Assembly (NCBI RefSeq): GCF_000196675.2 | Contig: NC_015312.1 | Coordinates: 1,550,001-1,614,000 of the forward strand | Direction of reading: 5' to 3' | DNA length: 64,000 bases | Source of the DNA: Pseudonocardia benzenivorans CB1190 | GTDB lineage: Bacteria; Actinomycetota; Actinomycetes; Mycobacteriales; Pseudonocardiaceae | Part shown: piece after piece, positions 42,230 to 48,874 of the stretch | Numbering within the stretch: position 1 is the first letter of the stretch | Layout: each line of letters begins with the position of its first letter | Notes under the pieces: generated by a model | Seen by the model: only the letters and a program-made list of their open reading frames with translations | Database searches by the model: none | Told to the model about the DNA's origin: nothing | Position numbers and translations under genes: made by a program

Positions 42230-42954
42230 TGCTGGTCGGGTGGTGCCGGCGGCGGGATTCGAACCCGCACTGACGGTCTCCTAAGGACCGCGCCTCTGCC
42301 AGTTGGGCTACGCCGGCGGCTCGCGCCACACCAGGTCGGGGTCAGCGCGTGGCAGTTCGGACACAGGATACGGAGGTTTGCCAGGCGGTTGTCGGTGTGG
42401 TCACCGTTCACGTGGTCGAGCTGCAGCGGAAGCGGCGTGCCGCGCCACTCCGTAAGTCCGCACTCCTGACAGTGGGCGGGTCGGAGGCCCTCGGCGATGA
42501 GGCGCTTGCGTAAGGTCGACGTGGGGTACGTCGACCCGCGCACGAGGATCTCGGCGAGCTTCCGCGTCCTGCGCCGCCGTGCCTCCTCGGCCCAGCGCAT
42601 CCTGGTGAAGTGGCTGGTGTCGAGCCGGAGGCGGCGGATGTGTGCATTCATCATCCGGTGGACGCCTCCGTTGGGGGTGTACCCGAGCCTGCGGCTGACC
42701 TCGGAGACGGAGTCGCTCACGCGGACGACCTCTGCGAGCTTCTCGTCCGTCCAGGACCGCCGCGGCTCCCTGCTGGAACCCACACCCGACCCGGGGATGT
42801 GCCGCGCTTCGACGCCGAGCCGCGCGATGTGCCGGCGCAGGTGGTCGTACCTGCCGGGCCTGGTGCCGAGCCGCCGGCACACCTCCGCCAACGTTGCGCT
42901 CGCCGCGACCGCCTCGACCAGCTGTTCGTCGGTCCATCGTCTCGCTCTGGGCAT
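42226..42954 (-). CDS. HNH endonuclease whose frame runs through a tRNA gene
   Basis: 242 residues from the ATG at 42954. Two helix-turn-helix-like repeats form the N-terminal half (RWTDEQLVEAVAASATLAEVCRRLG and RSWTDEKLAEVVRVSDSVSEVSRRLG), suggesting DNA recognition. The C-terminal nuclease has HCQECGLTEW, LQLDHVNGDHTDNRLANLRILCPNCHAL, a zinc-stabilised HNH domain with the catalytic His after Asp. Relatives end near CPNCHALTPTW; here the frame continues for about 30 residues made by the tRNA and ends 15 bases beyond it. This type is often beside tRNA genes and may be a homing-like element. It could be cut short if the tRNA is processed from the same RNA. Confidence 0.85.
   Translation of the reverse strand: MPRARRWTDEQLVEAVAASATLAEVCRRLGTRPGRYDHLRRHIARLGVEARHIPGSGVGSSREPRRSWTDEKLAEVVRVSDSVSEVSRRLGYTPNGGVHRMMNAHIRRLRLDTSHFTRMRWAEEARRRRTRKLAEILVRGSTYPTSTLRKRLIAEGLRPAHCQECGLTEWRGTPLPLQLDHVNGDHTDNRLANLRILCPNCHALTPTWCGASRRRSPTGRGAVLRRPSVRVRIPPPAPPDQH
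42241..42317 (-). tRNA. tRNA with UAG anticodon (reads CUA), short variable arm, CCA encoded
   Basis: Acceptor GCCGGCG/CGCCGGC (7/7 pairs), discriminator A and encoded CCA (42241-42243). D arm GCCC...GGC with three pairs, anticodon stem CGGTC/GACCG, loop CTTAGGA giving anticodon TAG, variable loop TCAGT (5 bases), T arm GCGGG-TTCGAAT-CCCGC. The anticodon reads leucine codon CUA, but bacterial leucine tRNAs have a long variable arm; this one is class I. Its amino acid is therefore uncertain. It lies inside the HNH reading frame on the same strand. Confidence 0.88.
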
Positions 42955-43007
42955 GCGCTGATGTTCGCGAACATCCGTTCGACGCGGAACGGAAATGTAC
43001 GCGAAGA

Positions 43008-43475
43008 TCACACCTTGAGGTCCTTGCGGAGCTTGGCGACGTGACCGGTGGCGCGGACGTTGTACATCGCCTTCTCGATCTTCCCCTCCTCGTCGACGAG
43101 GAAGGTGGAGCGGATGACACCGGTGACCTTCTTGCCGTACATGGTCTTCTCGCCGAAGGCGCCCCAGGCCTGCAGGACCTCCCGGTCGGGATCGGAGAGC
43201 AGCGGGAAGGTGAGGTCCTGGGCGTCGCGGAACTTCGCGAGCTTCGCGGGCTTGTCGGGCGAGATCCCGACGACGTCGAGCCCCGCGTCGCCGAGCTCGG
43301 CGAGGTTGTCCCGGAAGTCGCAGGCCTGCTTGGTGCAGCCGGGGGTGCTGGCGGCGGGGTAGAAGTAGACGATCACCTTGCGGCCGCGGTAGTCGGCCAG
43401 CGAGACGGGCTTGCCGTCGGCGTCGGGCAGGGTGAAGTCGGGCGCCGGGTCGCCCTCGGCGAGTCGCTCGGTCAT
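43008..43475 (-). CDS. bcp: Thioredoxin-dependent thiol peroxidase (Bcp/PrxQ)
   Basis: 155 residues. GDPAPDFTLPDADGKPVSLADYRGRKVIVYFYPAASTPGCTKQACDFRDNL contains the peroxidatic Cys (TPGCT) and the nearby resolving Cys five residues later, the atypical 2-Cys Bcp pattern. GVIRSTFLVDEEGKIEKAMYNVRATGHVAKL is the typical C-terminus. It reduces hydroperoxides with thioredoxin. Single gene, divergent from a DUF3618 gene. Confidence 0.95.
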   Translation of the reverse strand: MTERLAEGDPAPDFTLPDADGKPVSLADYRGRKVIVYFYPAASTPGCTKQACDFRDNLAELGDAGLDVVGISPDKPAKLAKFRDAQDLTFPLLSDPDREVLQAWGAFGEKTMYGKKVTGVIRSTFLVDEEGKIEKAMYNVRATGHVAKLRKDLKV

Positions 43476-43623
43476 GGGCGACGATCCTTCCAGGTTCGGC
43501 GCCGTCGTGGCGCAGGTACGGCCTCGGCGCGGCCCGCCCGACGCCGGCGGGTGCTGTGATCTACGGTGTTGCCTCGCAGGCCCTGCGGACCGCAGCGGGG
43601 CCACCCGCATCCGAGGAGGAGTC

Positions 43624-43845
43624 GTGGCGCGCGACCCCGAAGCCATCCAGCGTGAGATCGAGAAGACGCGCGACCAGCTCGCCGAGAGCCTCGACGCCCT
43701 CACCGAGCGTGCCCACCCGAAGCGCTTCGTCGACCAGGGCAAGCAGCAGGTCGCGGCGAAGCTCGAGGACCCGAAGATCAAGTATGCCCTGATCGGCGTG
43801 GGTGCTGTCCTGGCGCTCGCGGTGCTGCGCAAGCTGTTCCGCTGA
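43624..43845 (+). CDS. DUF3618 small membrane-anchored protein
   Basis: 73 residues. RDPEAIQREIEKTRDQLAESLDALTERAHPKRFVDQGKQQV is the DUF3618 amphipathic helix, followed by a C-terminal membrane segment (YALIGVGAVLALAVLRKLF). GGAGG lies 4 bases before the GTG. Members are common in actinobacteria, often near Bcp; function unknown. Confidence 0.9.
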   Translation: MARDPEAIQREIEKTRDQLAESLDALTERAHPKRFVDQGKQQVAAKLEDPKIKYALIGVGAVLALAVLRKLFR

Positions 43846-43855
43846 CCGGCTCGGG

Positions 43856-45058
43856 TCAGGCGAGCGTGCGGGCCAGCTCCTCGACCTCGGCGAGCCCGAC
43901 CCCCGCGGCCACCAGCGCCCGGTAGCGCGCGACGCGGCGCGCGGCGCCGAAACCGGCGACGGCCACGAGGGTGTCGTCGCGCAGCAGCCCGACGACGGTG
44001 CCCTTGACCGGGCCCCCGTCGAGCCCGTCGCCGTGCAGCGGGATGCGTCGCGTCGCCTCGGTCGGTCGCCCGAACAGCTGAACCTTCATGCCGAACTGGT
44101 CGGACCAGAAGTACGGCACCGCGGGGGGCGGGGCCTCGCCGCCGGCGATGGCGGCCCCGACGGCGGCGGCCTGTTCGACGGTGTTGGTCCAGTGCTCGCG
44201 TCGGACGGGACGCCCGGCGACGTCGTCGTGCCACGCCGCGACATCGCCGACGGCCCACAGCGCCTCGGCGCCCTCGACGCGACCGGCGGCGTCGCACACG
44301 AGCCCGCCCGTGACGTCGATCCCGCTGTCGGACAGCCACTCCAGGCGCGGGACGCCACCGATGCCGACGAGCGTGACGTCGGCGTCGACGCGGTCACCGT
44401 CGGCCAGCAGCAGGGTGTCGCCGTCGAAGCCGTCGATCCCGACGCCGGTGCGCAGCGTCGCGCCCGACTCGGTGAGCAACCGCGCGCACAGGCCCCCGAG
44501 CTCCTCGCCCAGCGCCCGCGCGAACGGCACGGACAGGGCCTCGAGCACGGTCACCTCGATGCCCCGGTCGCGCGCGGTGCTGGCCACCTCCGCGCCCACG
44601 AACCCGGCACCCACGATCGCCAGCGACGACGCCTTGTCCAGGGCCGCGCGCAGGGCCAGCGAGTCGTCCAGGGTGCGCAGCGTGAACACCGAGTCGGGTT
44701 GGCCGGGCAGCCTGCGTGCCGACAGCCCGGTCGCGACGACGATCGCGTCGGCGTACATCGTCGCGCCGTCGTCGAGCACGACCTGACCAGGCCGCCAGTC
44801 GACGGCCCGCGTGCCGAGATAGGTGCGCACGCCGAGGTCGTCGTAGGTGTCCTCGGCGCGCAGCCGGACCCGGTCGGGCTCCCACGAGCCGGCGAGGAGC
44901 TGCTTCGACAGCGGCGGTCGGTCGTACGGCAGGTGCGGCTCGTCGCCGACGAGGCTGATCCGCCCGTCGTATCCGTTGGCGCGCAGCGCTTCGACGGTCC
45001 TCAGACCGCCGAGACCGGCGCCGACGACGAGCACGTGCTGGACGGGGGCGGCTCGCAC
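43856..45058 (-). CDS. FAD-dependent ferredoxin reductase-type oxidoreductase
   Basis: 400 residues. FAD-binding VLVVGAGLGGLRTVEALRANG, the LPYDRPPLSKQLL block of the BphA4/rubredoxin-reductase group, NAD-binding LAIVGAGFVGAEVASTARDRG, and the second FAD motif ALWAVGDVAAW. Such proteins pass electrons from NADH to a ferredoxin serving an oxygenase or P450. No ferredoxin or oxygenase gene is adjacent. BoxB (9.5 kb) needs a reductase, but a BoxA-type enzyme is different, so linking them would be speculative. The gene begins 93 bases upstream-side of the sigma-factor gene's 3' end, same strand. Confidence 0.88.
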   Translation of the reverse strand: MRAAPVQHVLVVGAGLGGLRTVEALRANGYDGRISLVGDEPHLPYDRPPLSKQLLAGSWEPDRVRLRAEDTYDDLGVRTYLGTRAVDWRPGQVVLDDGATMYADAIVVATGLSARRLPGQPDSVFTLRTLDDSLALRAALDKASSLAIVGAGFVGAEVASTARDRGIEVTVLEALSVPFARALGEELGGLCARLLTESGATLRTGVGIDGFDGDTLLLADGDRVDADVTLVGIGGVPRLEWLSDSGIDVTGGLVCDAAGRVEGAEALWAVGDVAAWHDDVAGRPVRREHWTNTVEQAAAVGAAIAGGEAPPPAVPYFWSDQFGMKVQLFGRPTEATRRIPLHGDGLDGGPVKGTVVGLLRDDTLVAVAGFGAARRVARYRALVAAGVGLAEVEELARTLA

Positions 45059-45151
45059 CTCGTGGGCTCCAATCCGCCGGGTCGGCGCCCGGCCGCGACC
45101 ATCTTCGCCGATGCGGTCCGCGACGCCGAGCCACGGTCGGGGGACGCGCGC

Positions 45152-45931
45152 TCAGCCCGGCGCGGAGTCCTGGTCCAGCCGCGACCGCAGCCGGTCGAGG
45201 GTCTGCGCGAGCAGCCGCGACACGTGCATCTGCGAGATGCCGACCTTCTCCGCGATCTGGGTCTGCGTCATGTTGCCGAAGAACCGCAGCATGACGATCG
45301 TGCGCTCGCGCTCGCCCAGCTCGGCGAGGACGGGGCGCAGCGCCTGCCGGGTGTCGACGCGGTCGAGCTCCGCGTCGGCCTCCCCGACGAGCTCGCCGAC
45401 CGTGGCGCTGCCCTGCTCGGAGGAGAGCATCTCGTCGAGCGAGGAGCTGCGGTAGGCGTCGGCGGCCTCGAGGCCCTCGAGGACGTCGGCGACGGGCATG
45501 CCCAGGTACTCGGCGATCTCGGTCGGCTTGGGGGCGCGGCCGAGGCGCTGCGAGAGGTCGGAGACCGCGCCGTTGAGCGAGACGTGCAGGTCCTTGAGCC
45601 GCCGGGGCACCCGCATCGACCAGCCCAGATCGCGGAAGTGCCGGCGTACCTCGCCGCTGATCGTCGGGACGGCGAAGGAGAAGAAGTCGGAGCCCTTGTC
45701 CGGGGCGAACCGGTCGATGGCGTTGATCAGCCCGACCGTCGCGACCTGCGTGAGGTCGTCGAGCGGCTCGCCACGGTGCGCGAAGCGCCGGGCGATGTGC
45801 TGGGCGACGGGCAGGTACCCGCGGACGAGCTCGTCGCGCAGCGCCTCGCGCCGCGGGTCGTCGGGGGCGAGCCCCGCGTACTCCTCGAGGAGCGGGACGA
45901 GATGGCCGTACTCCGGGTCGGTTCGACTCAC
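45152..45931 (-). CDS. sigF: Stress sigma factor of the SigB/SigF/SigG group
   Basis: 259 residues, group 3 sigma-70. Region 2: VRGYLPVAQHIARRFAHRGEPLDDLTQVATVGLINAIDRFAPDKGSDFFSFAVPTISGEVRRHFRD. Region 3 follows (VPRRLKDLHVSLNGAVSDLSQRLGRAPKPTEIAEYL) and region 4 has the HTH (RTIVMLRFFGNMTQTQIAEKVGISQMHVSRLLAQTL). GTG at 45931 overlaps the stop of the anti-sigma gene by 4 bases. It is expected to be held by that RsbW-type kinase and freed by STAS antagonists, two of which are encoded in this window. Confidence 0.92.
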   Translation of the reverse strand: MSRTDPEYGHLVPLLEEYAGLAPDDPRREALRDELVRGYLPVAQHIARRFAHRGEPLDDLTQVATVGLINAIDRFAPDKGSDFFSFAVPTISGEVRRHFRDLGWSMRVPRRLKDLHVSLNGAVSDLSQRLGRAPKPTEIAEYLGMPVADVLEGLEAADAYRSSSLDEMLSSEQGSATVGELVGEADAELDRVDTRQALRPVLAELGERERTIVMLRFFGNMTQTQIAEKVGISQMHVSRLLAQTLDRLRSRLDQDSAPG

Positions 45932-46380
45932 CTCTCGGTCGCGCCGGCGCTCTTGCCCAGGACGATGCCGACGACGGGGCGGCCGTCGGGCCCGTCCGTG
46001 CGGCTGACCGAGACCTCGTCGGTGAGCGTCTCGAGGACACGCCAGCCGAACGTGTCGGTCGCGACGGTCGTGTCGACGCCCGCGCCCTCCACCTCGGCGC
46101 TGACGTCGATGCGGTCCTGGCGGACCTGGAAGCGGCAGCGCAGGGCCGAGCCCGGCGCGGCGACGTCGACCAGCGTCGCGCAGGCCTCGTCGACGGCCAT
46201 CCGCAGGTCGGAGATGGCGTCGAGGTCGAAGTCGGCGCGGGCGGCGAGATCCGAGGCCACGGCCCGGATCGTCGGGATCAGCGCGGCCGACGCAGTGGTC
46301 CGGACCTCGACCGTGGGGCTGCCGTCCCCGGCGGCGGGGTCGGTGAGTTCGGCGGGGTCCCAGTCGTCCCTGTCGGACAC
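45928..46380 (-). CDS. rsbW: Anti-sigma factor RsbW (HATPase kinase)
   Basis: 150 residues from the GTG at 46380. The ATPase/kinase fold of the RsbW/SpoIIAB group is seen: VEVRTTASAALIPTIRAVASDLAARADFDLDAISDLRMAVDEACATLV (N-box with Glu/Asn-equivalent), then DTFGWRVLETLTDEVSV, a reduced G-box. It should bind the sigma factor encoded next and phosphorylate a STAS antagonist. The 24 N-terminal residues are acidic (DRDDWDPAELTDPAAGD). A SigF-type promoter lies 85 bases upstream. Confidence 0.9.
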   Translation of the reverse strand: MSDRDDWDPAELTDPAAGDGSPTVEVRTTASAALIPTIRAVASDLAARADFDLDAISDLRMAVDEACATLVDVAAPGSALRCRFQVRQDRIDVSAEVEGAGVDTTVATDTFGWRVLETLTDEVSVSRTDGPDGRPVVGIVLGKSAGATER

Positions 46381-46878
46381 GCGGGCGCTTCTCCCTTCGC
46401 GGGCTGTGCGGGTGCGGCCCGGGCGTGGCCCGGTCACGGTCGTGGGTGCTCTCGGGCATCTTGCTACCCGTGACGGGGACGGATCAATCATCAGCCGCCG
46501 ACACGCCACACGTGGGCGCCCGAGGGGCCGCCGGTGCGGGGCCGGGAGGTCGCCGTCCCGGCGGGCGGGAGGGCTCGGCCGGCGCCGGGACGCCGTCCGG
46601 ACGCCGTCAGCGGTCGTCCCGCGGGACGGTGCGACGTCCGCGTCGGGGGCACGCGCCGCGCGGCGTGCGGCCGTGCCGTTCGTCCTCGTGGGCACGCCGG
46701 TGCGGGCCGTCCCGACCGGTGGTCGACGGGGCGGTTCCGCTCACGGATCACGTCGGACCGTTCGCCGTTCGGCCCCGCCCGGACGCCGGGGACGCCCGTA
46801 CGGCCGTGTTGACTTCGGAGGTAGAGACCTGCGGCAGCGCCGCCGCCGGGTCGACGTCAGCAGGGGGAATTCACGGTA
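46381..46878. other. Long divergent gap between rsbW and a hypothetical gene
   Basis: 498 bp without a supportable gene. It holds the candidate SigF promoter (46465-46489, minus strand). TTGACT near 46808 is the only clear -35-like word for the plus-strand gene. The middle is Gly/Arg-rich coding-like noise in all frames. Confidence 0.6.
46465..46489 (-). promoter_or_regulatory. SigF-type promoter of rsbW-sigF
   Basis: Minus strand GATT (46489-46486), 16-base spacer, GGGTA (46469-46465), fitting the SigB/SigF consensus GNTT-N14-17-GGGTA. It is 85 bases from the rsbW start and would give autoregulation, as known for the mycobacterial usfX-sigF operon. Confidence 0.55.
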
Positions 46879-47544
46879 ATGACAGCGGTTCCGGAGATGC
46901 GTGTGTCCGGTCCGGTGGTCGCGTTGCCGGCCCGGACGGGCCTGCGCACGGGCCCGGCCCGCATCGTCGCCGTGGCGGGGTCGATCACCGAGCTGACGCG
47001 CCCGGAGTCGGATCTGGCGCGCATCCTCGACAGTGTCGGCGTCGCGGACCTGCTGGTCGCGTGTGAGGACGGCCCCGGCCCGCTGTGCGCGCCGACGCCG
47101 CTGTTCAGCTACCTCGACTACCCGGACTACGACGACGACCCGGACCCCGTCGATGTGGATCCTGTCGATGTGGATCCTGTCGATCTGGACTACGACGAGG
47201 ACGAGGACGACCAGGGCGGTACCGGGTGGACCGCCCCGGAGCCGCGCGAGCCCGTCGAGCCGATGGCCGCCCGCGACGGGGACGAGCTCCCCGGTGTGCG
47301 GCTGCACCGGCTCGGCCTGCCGCAGCTGTCGGCCTCGTCCGAGGACGATCTCGTCGCCGCGATGAGCGAGCTCGTCGGGTTCGATCCCGAACCCGGGGTG
47401 TACTGCCTGGCGCCGATCACCGCGCCCGACGACGCGGCCCGATCGGTCCTCGTGCGCGCCGCCGAGCGGATCGCGCAGGTCTACGGTCTGCCGCTGCTCA
47501 GGTACCGCTGCCTCGAGCTCGCCGTCGTCCCCGGCGAGGGCTGA
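46879..47544 (+). CDS. Hypothetical acidic protein
   Basis: 221 residues. No family recognised. The N-terminal 60 residues look like a folded strand/helix mix (VVALPARTGLRTGPARIVAVAGSITELTR), the middle is a very acidic stretch with VDVDP repeats (YDDDPDPVDVDPVDVDP..., then DYDEDEDD), and the C-terminal part (LHRLGLPQLSASSEDDLVAAMSELVGFDPEPGVYCLAPI) seems folded again. A 15-bp DNA repeat (CCTGTCGATGTGGAT, three units, 47146-47190) encodes the VDVDP units. It ends convergently with whiB3. The ATG follows a weak site; expression is plausible since codon use is normal. Confidence 0.65.
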   Translation: MTAVPEMRVSGPVVALPARTGLRTGPARIVAVAGSITELTRPESDLARILDSVGVADLLVACEDGPGPLCAPTPLFSYLDYPDYDDDPDPVDVDPVDVDPVDLDYDEDEDDQGGTGWTAPEPREPVEPMAARDGDELPGVRLHRLGLPQLSASSEDDLVAAMSELVGFDPEPGVYCLAPITAPDDAARSVLVRAAERIAQVYGLPLLRYRCLELAVVPGEG

Positions 47545-47745
47545 GCTTCCGGACGCTCGCGCACGTCGCCCCGGCCCGTTCGGCAGCCTGGCCGGCACCC
47601 GACCCGTAAGCCTGCCCGCGCCCGGGACCCGGCGACCCGCCCGGAAGACGACTCGACCGGGCCGGCCGCGGCGCGGCCGACCCGGTCGTGACGCCGGTAT
47701 CCCGTCGTCCGTCCTGCCCCCGACGGTCGGGACGGACAGGGACCG

Positions 47746-48039
47746 TCAGCTGGCGGCCGCGAGCTCGCGCCGCTCGATGATCGCCCGGCGCTCGGCCTCG
47801 GCGAGCCCACCCCAGACGCCGAAGGGTTCGCGGGTCGCGATGGCGAACTCACGGCACTGCTCAAGCACGGGGCAGCGGTGGCAGACCTCTTTGGCCTGCG
47901 CGGTGCGGCGGGCGCGCGAGGGGTTGCGCTCCCCGTCGGGATGGAAGAAGACCGCGCTGTCCATGCCCCGGCAGGAGCCGAGTCGCTGCCACTGCCACGC
48001 ATGGTCCATGGGGCCGGGGAGTCGTGACACGTCGCTCAT
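47746..48039 (-). CDS. whiB3: WhiB-family iron-sulfur regulator, WhiB3/WhiD-like
   Basis: 97 residues. Four cluster-binding cysteines at 23, 53, 56 and 62 (GSCRGMD, CHRCPVLEQC), the turn motif FGVWGGL and a basic C-terminal helix (ERRAIIERR). The N-terminus LPGPMDHAWQWQRLGSCRGMDSAVFFHPDGER closely follows WhiB3 of mycobacteria and WhiD of Streptomyces. These proteins bind the primary sigma factor and respond to O2/NO; WhiB3 controls lipid and redox metabolism. A 386-bp gap lies upstream with a perfect CRP-like palindrome. Confidence 0.92.
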   Translation of the reverse strand: MSDVSRLPGPMDHAWQWQRLGSCRGMDSAVFFHPDGERNPSRARRTAQAKEVCHRCPVLEQCREFAIATREPFGVWGGLAEAERRAIIERRELAAAS

Positions 48040-48425
48040 CGCACGTCCTCGCTGAGGATCGGGCGGCGCTGCGAGTCCGCGCTGTCTCCACCGTTCGCTC
48101 GCTGTCGCTCACTCATGGCGGACCCACCTCGCTCTTCGTTCTGACCCGGCCGCATACCGGGTGGCCGACGACGTTCTTCCCGGGGGATCCGGGCTCCAAA
48201 CGCGACGGACGGCGACGACGCGGACACGCTGACGCGACGGCGCAGCGTCGCGACCCGAGCGAGGTGGCGACGGCGCCGGGCCGGGTGACGCTGCTGAGGA
48301 TGTTCTCCCAGCTCAGGCCGCGTGCGGGCGAGATCGAAAAGCTGGCGGAGTGTGCGCTCTGTGGTCGCTACTCGCGCGTTGGAACGCAGAAAAAGTGACG
48401 TACGTCACTCTGAGATGGTGCCCGA
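48040..48425. other. Leader/promoter region upstream of whiB3
   Basis: 386 bp between whiB3 and the STAS gene, both minus strand. Less GC-biased than its surroundings near 48380-48420 (GCAGAAAAAGTGACG). It holds the CRP-like palindrome at 48394-48409. No supportable gene. The long leader is typical of whiB genes. Confidence 0.6.
48394..48409. promoter_or_regulatory. CRP-like operator palindrome
   Basis: AGTGACGTACGTCACT, a perfect 16-bp palindrome fitting the CRP/GlxR layout AGTGA-N6-TCACT. It lies 355 bases upstream of the whiB3 start and 17 bases after the STAS gene stop. In mycobacteria whiB1 is under CRP control, which makes a CRP-family site here credible. Confidence 0.6.
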
Positions 48426-48827
48426 TCAGGTGGGGGCGAGCGCCGCCTCGACGGTGTCGTGGATGTCGAACATCGGCAACAGCCCCGCGATCGACAGCGG
48501 CCGCAGCACCCGGCGGCCCGTGCACGCCAGCCGGAGGCCGACGCCGTCGGCGTGCGCGGCCTCTCGAACCTCGATGAGCGCGGCCAGCCCGCTGGTGCCG
48601 AGGAACGTCACGCCGTCGAGGGCGACGACCACCAGTTCGACCGCCTCGTCGTGCACCTGCTCGAGCAGCGCCGCCCGCAGCTGCGGCGACGTGAGCATGT
48701 CCACCTCGCCGCCGACGGTCACCACCACCGCGCCCGCCTCCGGGTGCGTGACGCCGACCGCGATCTGGTCGGGTCCGTCGGTCCGGGACGACGCCGCGGC
48801 GGGGTCGGAGGCGGAGGAGGCCTGCAT
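48426..48827 (-). CDS. STAS-domain anti-sigma factor antagonist
   Basis: 133 residues from the ATG at 48827. QIAVGVTHPEAGAVVVTVGGEVDMLTSPQLRAALLEQV, then LVVVALDGVTFLGTSGLAALIEVREAAHADGVGLRLACTGRRVLRPLSIAGL. The TFLGTSGL segment holds the Ser that RsbW-type kinases phosphorylate. In its unphosphorylated form it should free the SigF-type sigma factor encoded 2.5 kb away. A longer in-frame start is possible but adds no conserved sequence. Confidence 0.9.
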   Translation of the reverse strand: MQASSASDPAAASSRTDGPDQIAVGVTHPEAGAVVVTVGGEVDMLTSPQLRAALLEQVHDEAVELVVVALDGVTFLGTSGLAALIEVREAAHADGVGLRLACTGRRVLRPLSIAGLLPMFDIHDTVEAALAPT

Positions 48828-48874
48828 TGCGGTCACGGTAGGGCCGGGACCGCCGTCGTGCCAGTCCTGGCGCC

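Noticed and set aside
43856-45058. FAD oxidoreductase as the missing BoxA reductase
   Set aside because: It lacks the ferredoxin domain and FNR-type reductase layout expected of BoxA and lies 30 kb from boxB.
43802-46879. Plus-strand open frame of about 1,000 codons opposite the FAD oxidoreductase, sigF and rsbW genes
   Set aside because: Opposite strand to three genes with full family motifs; no recognisable domain of its own.
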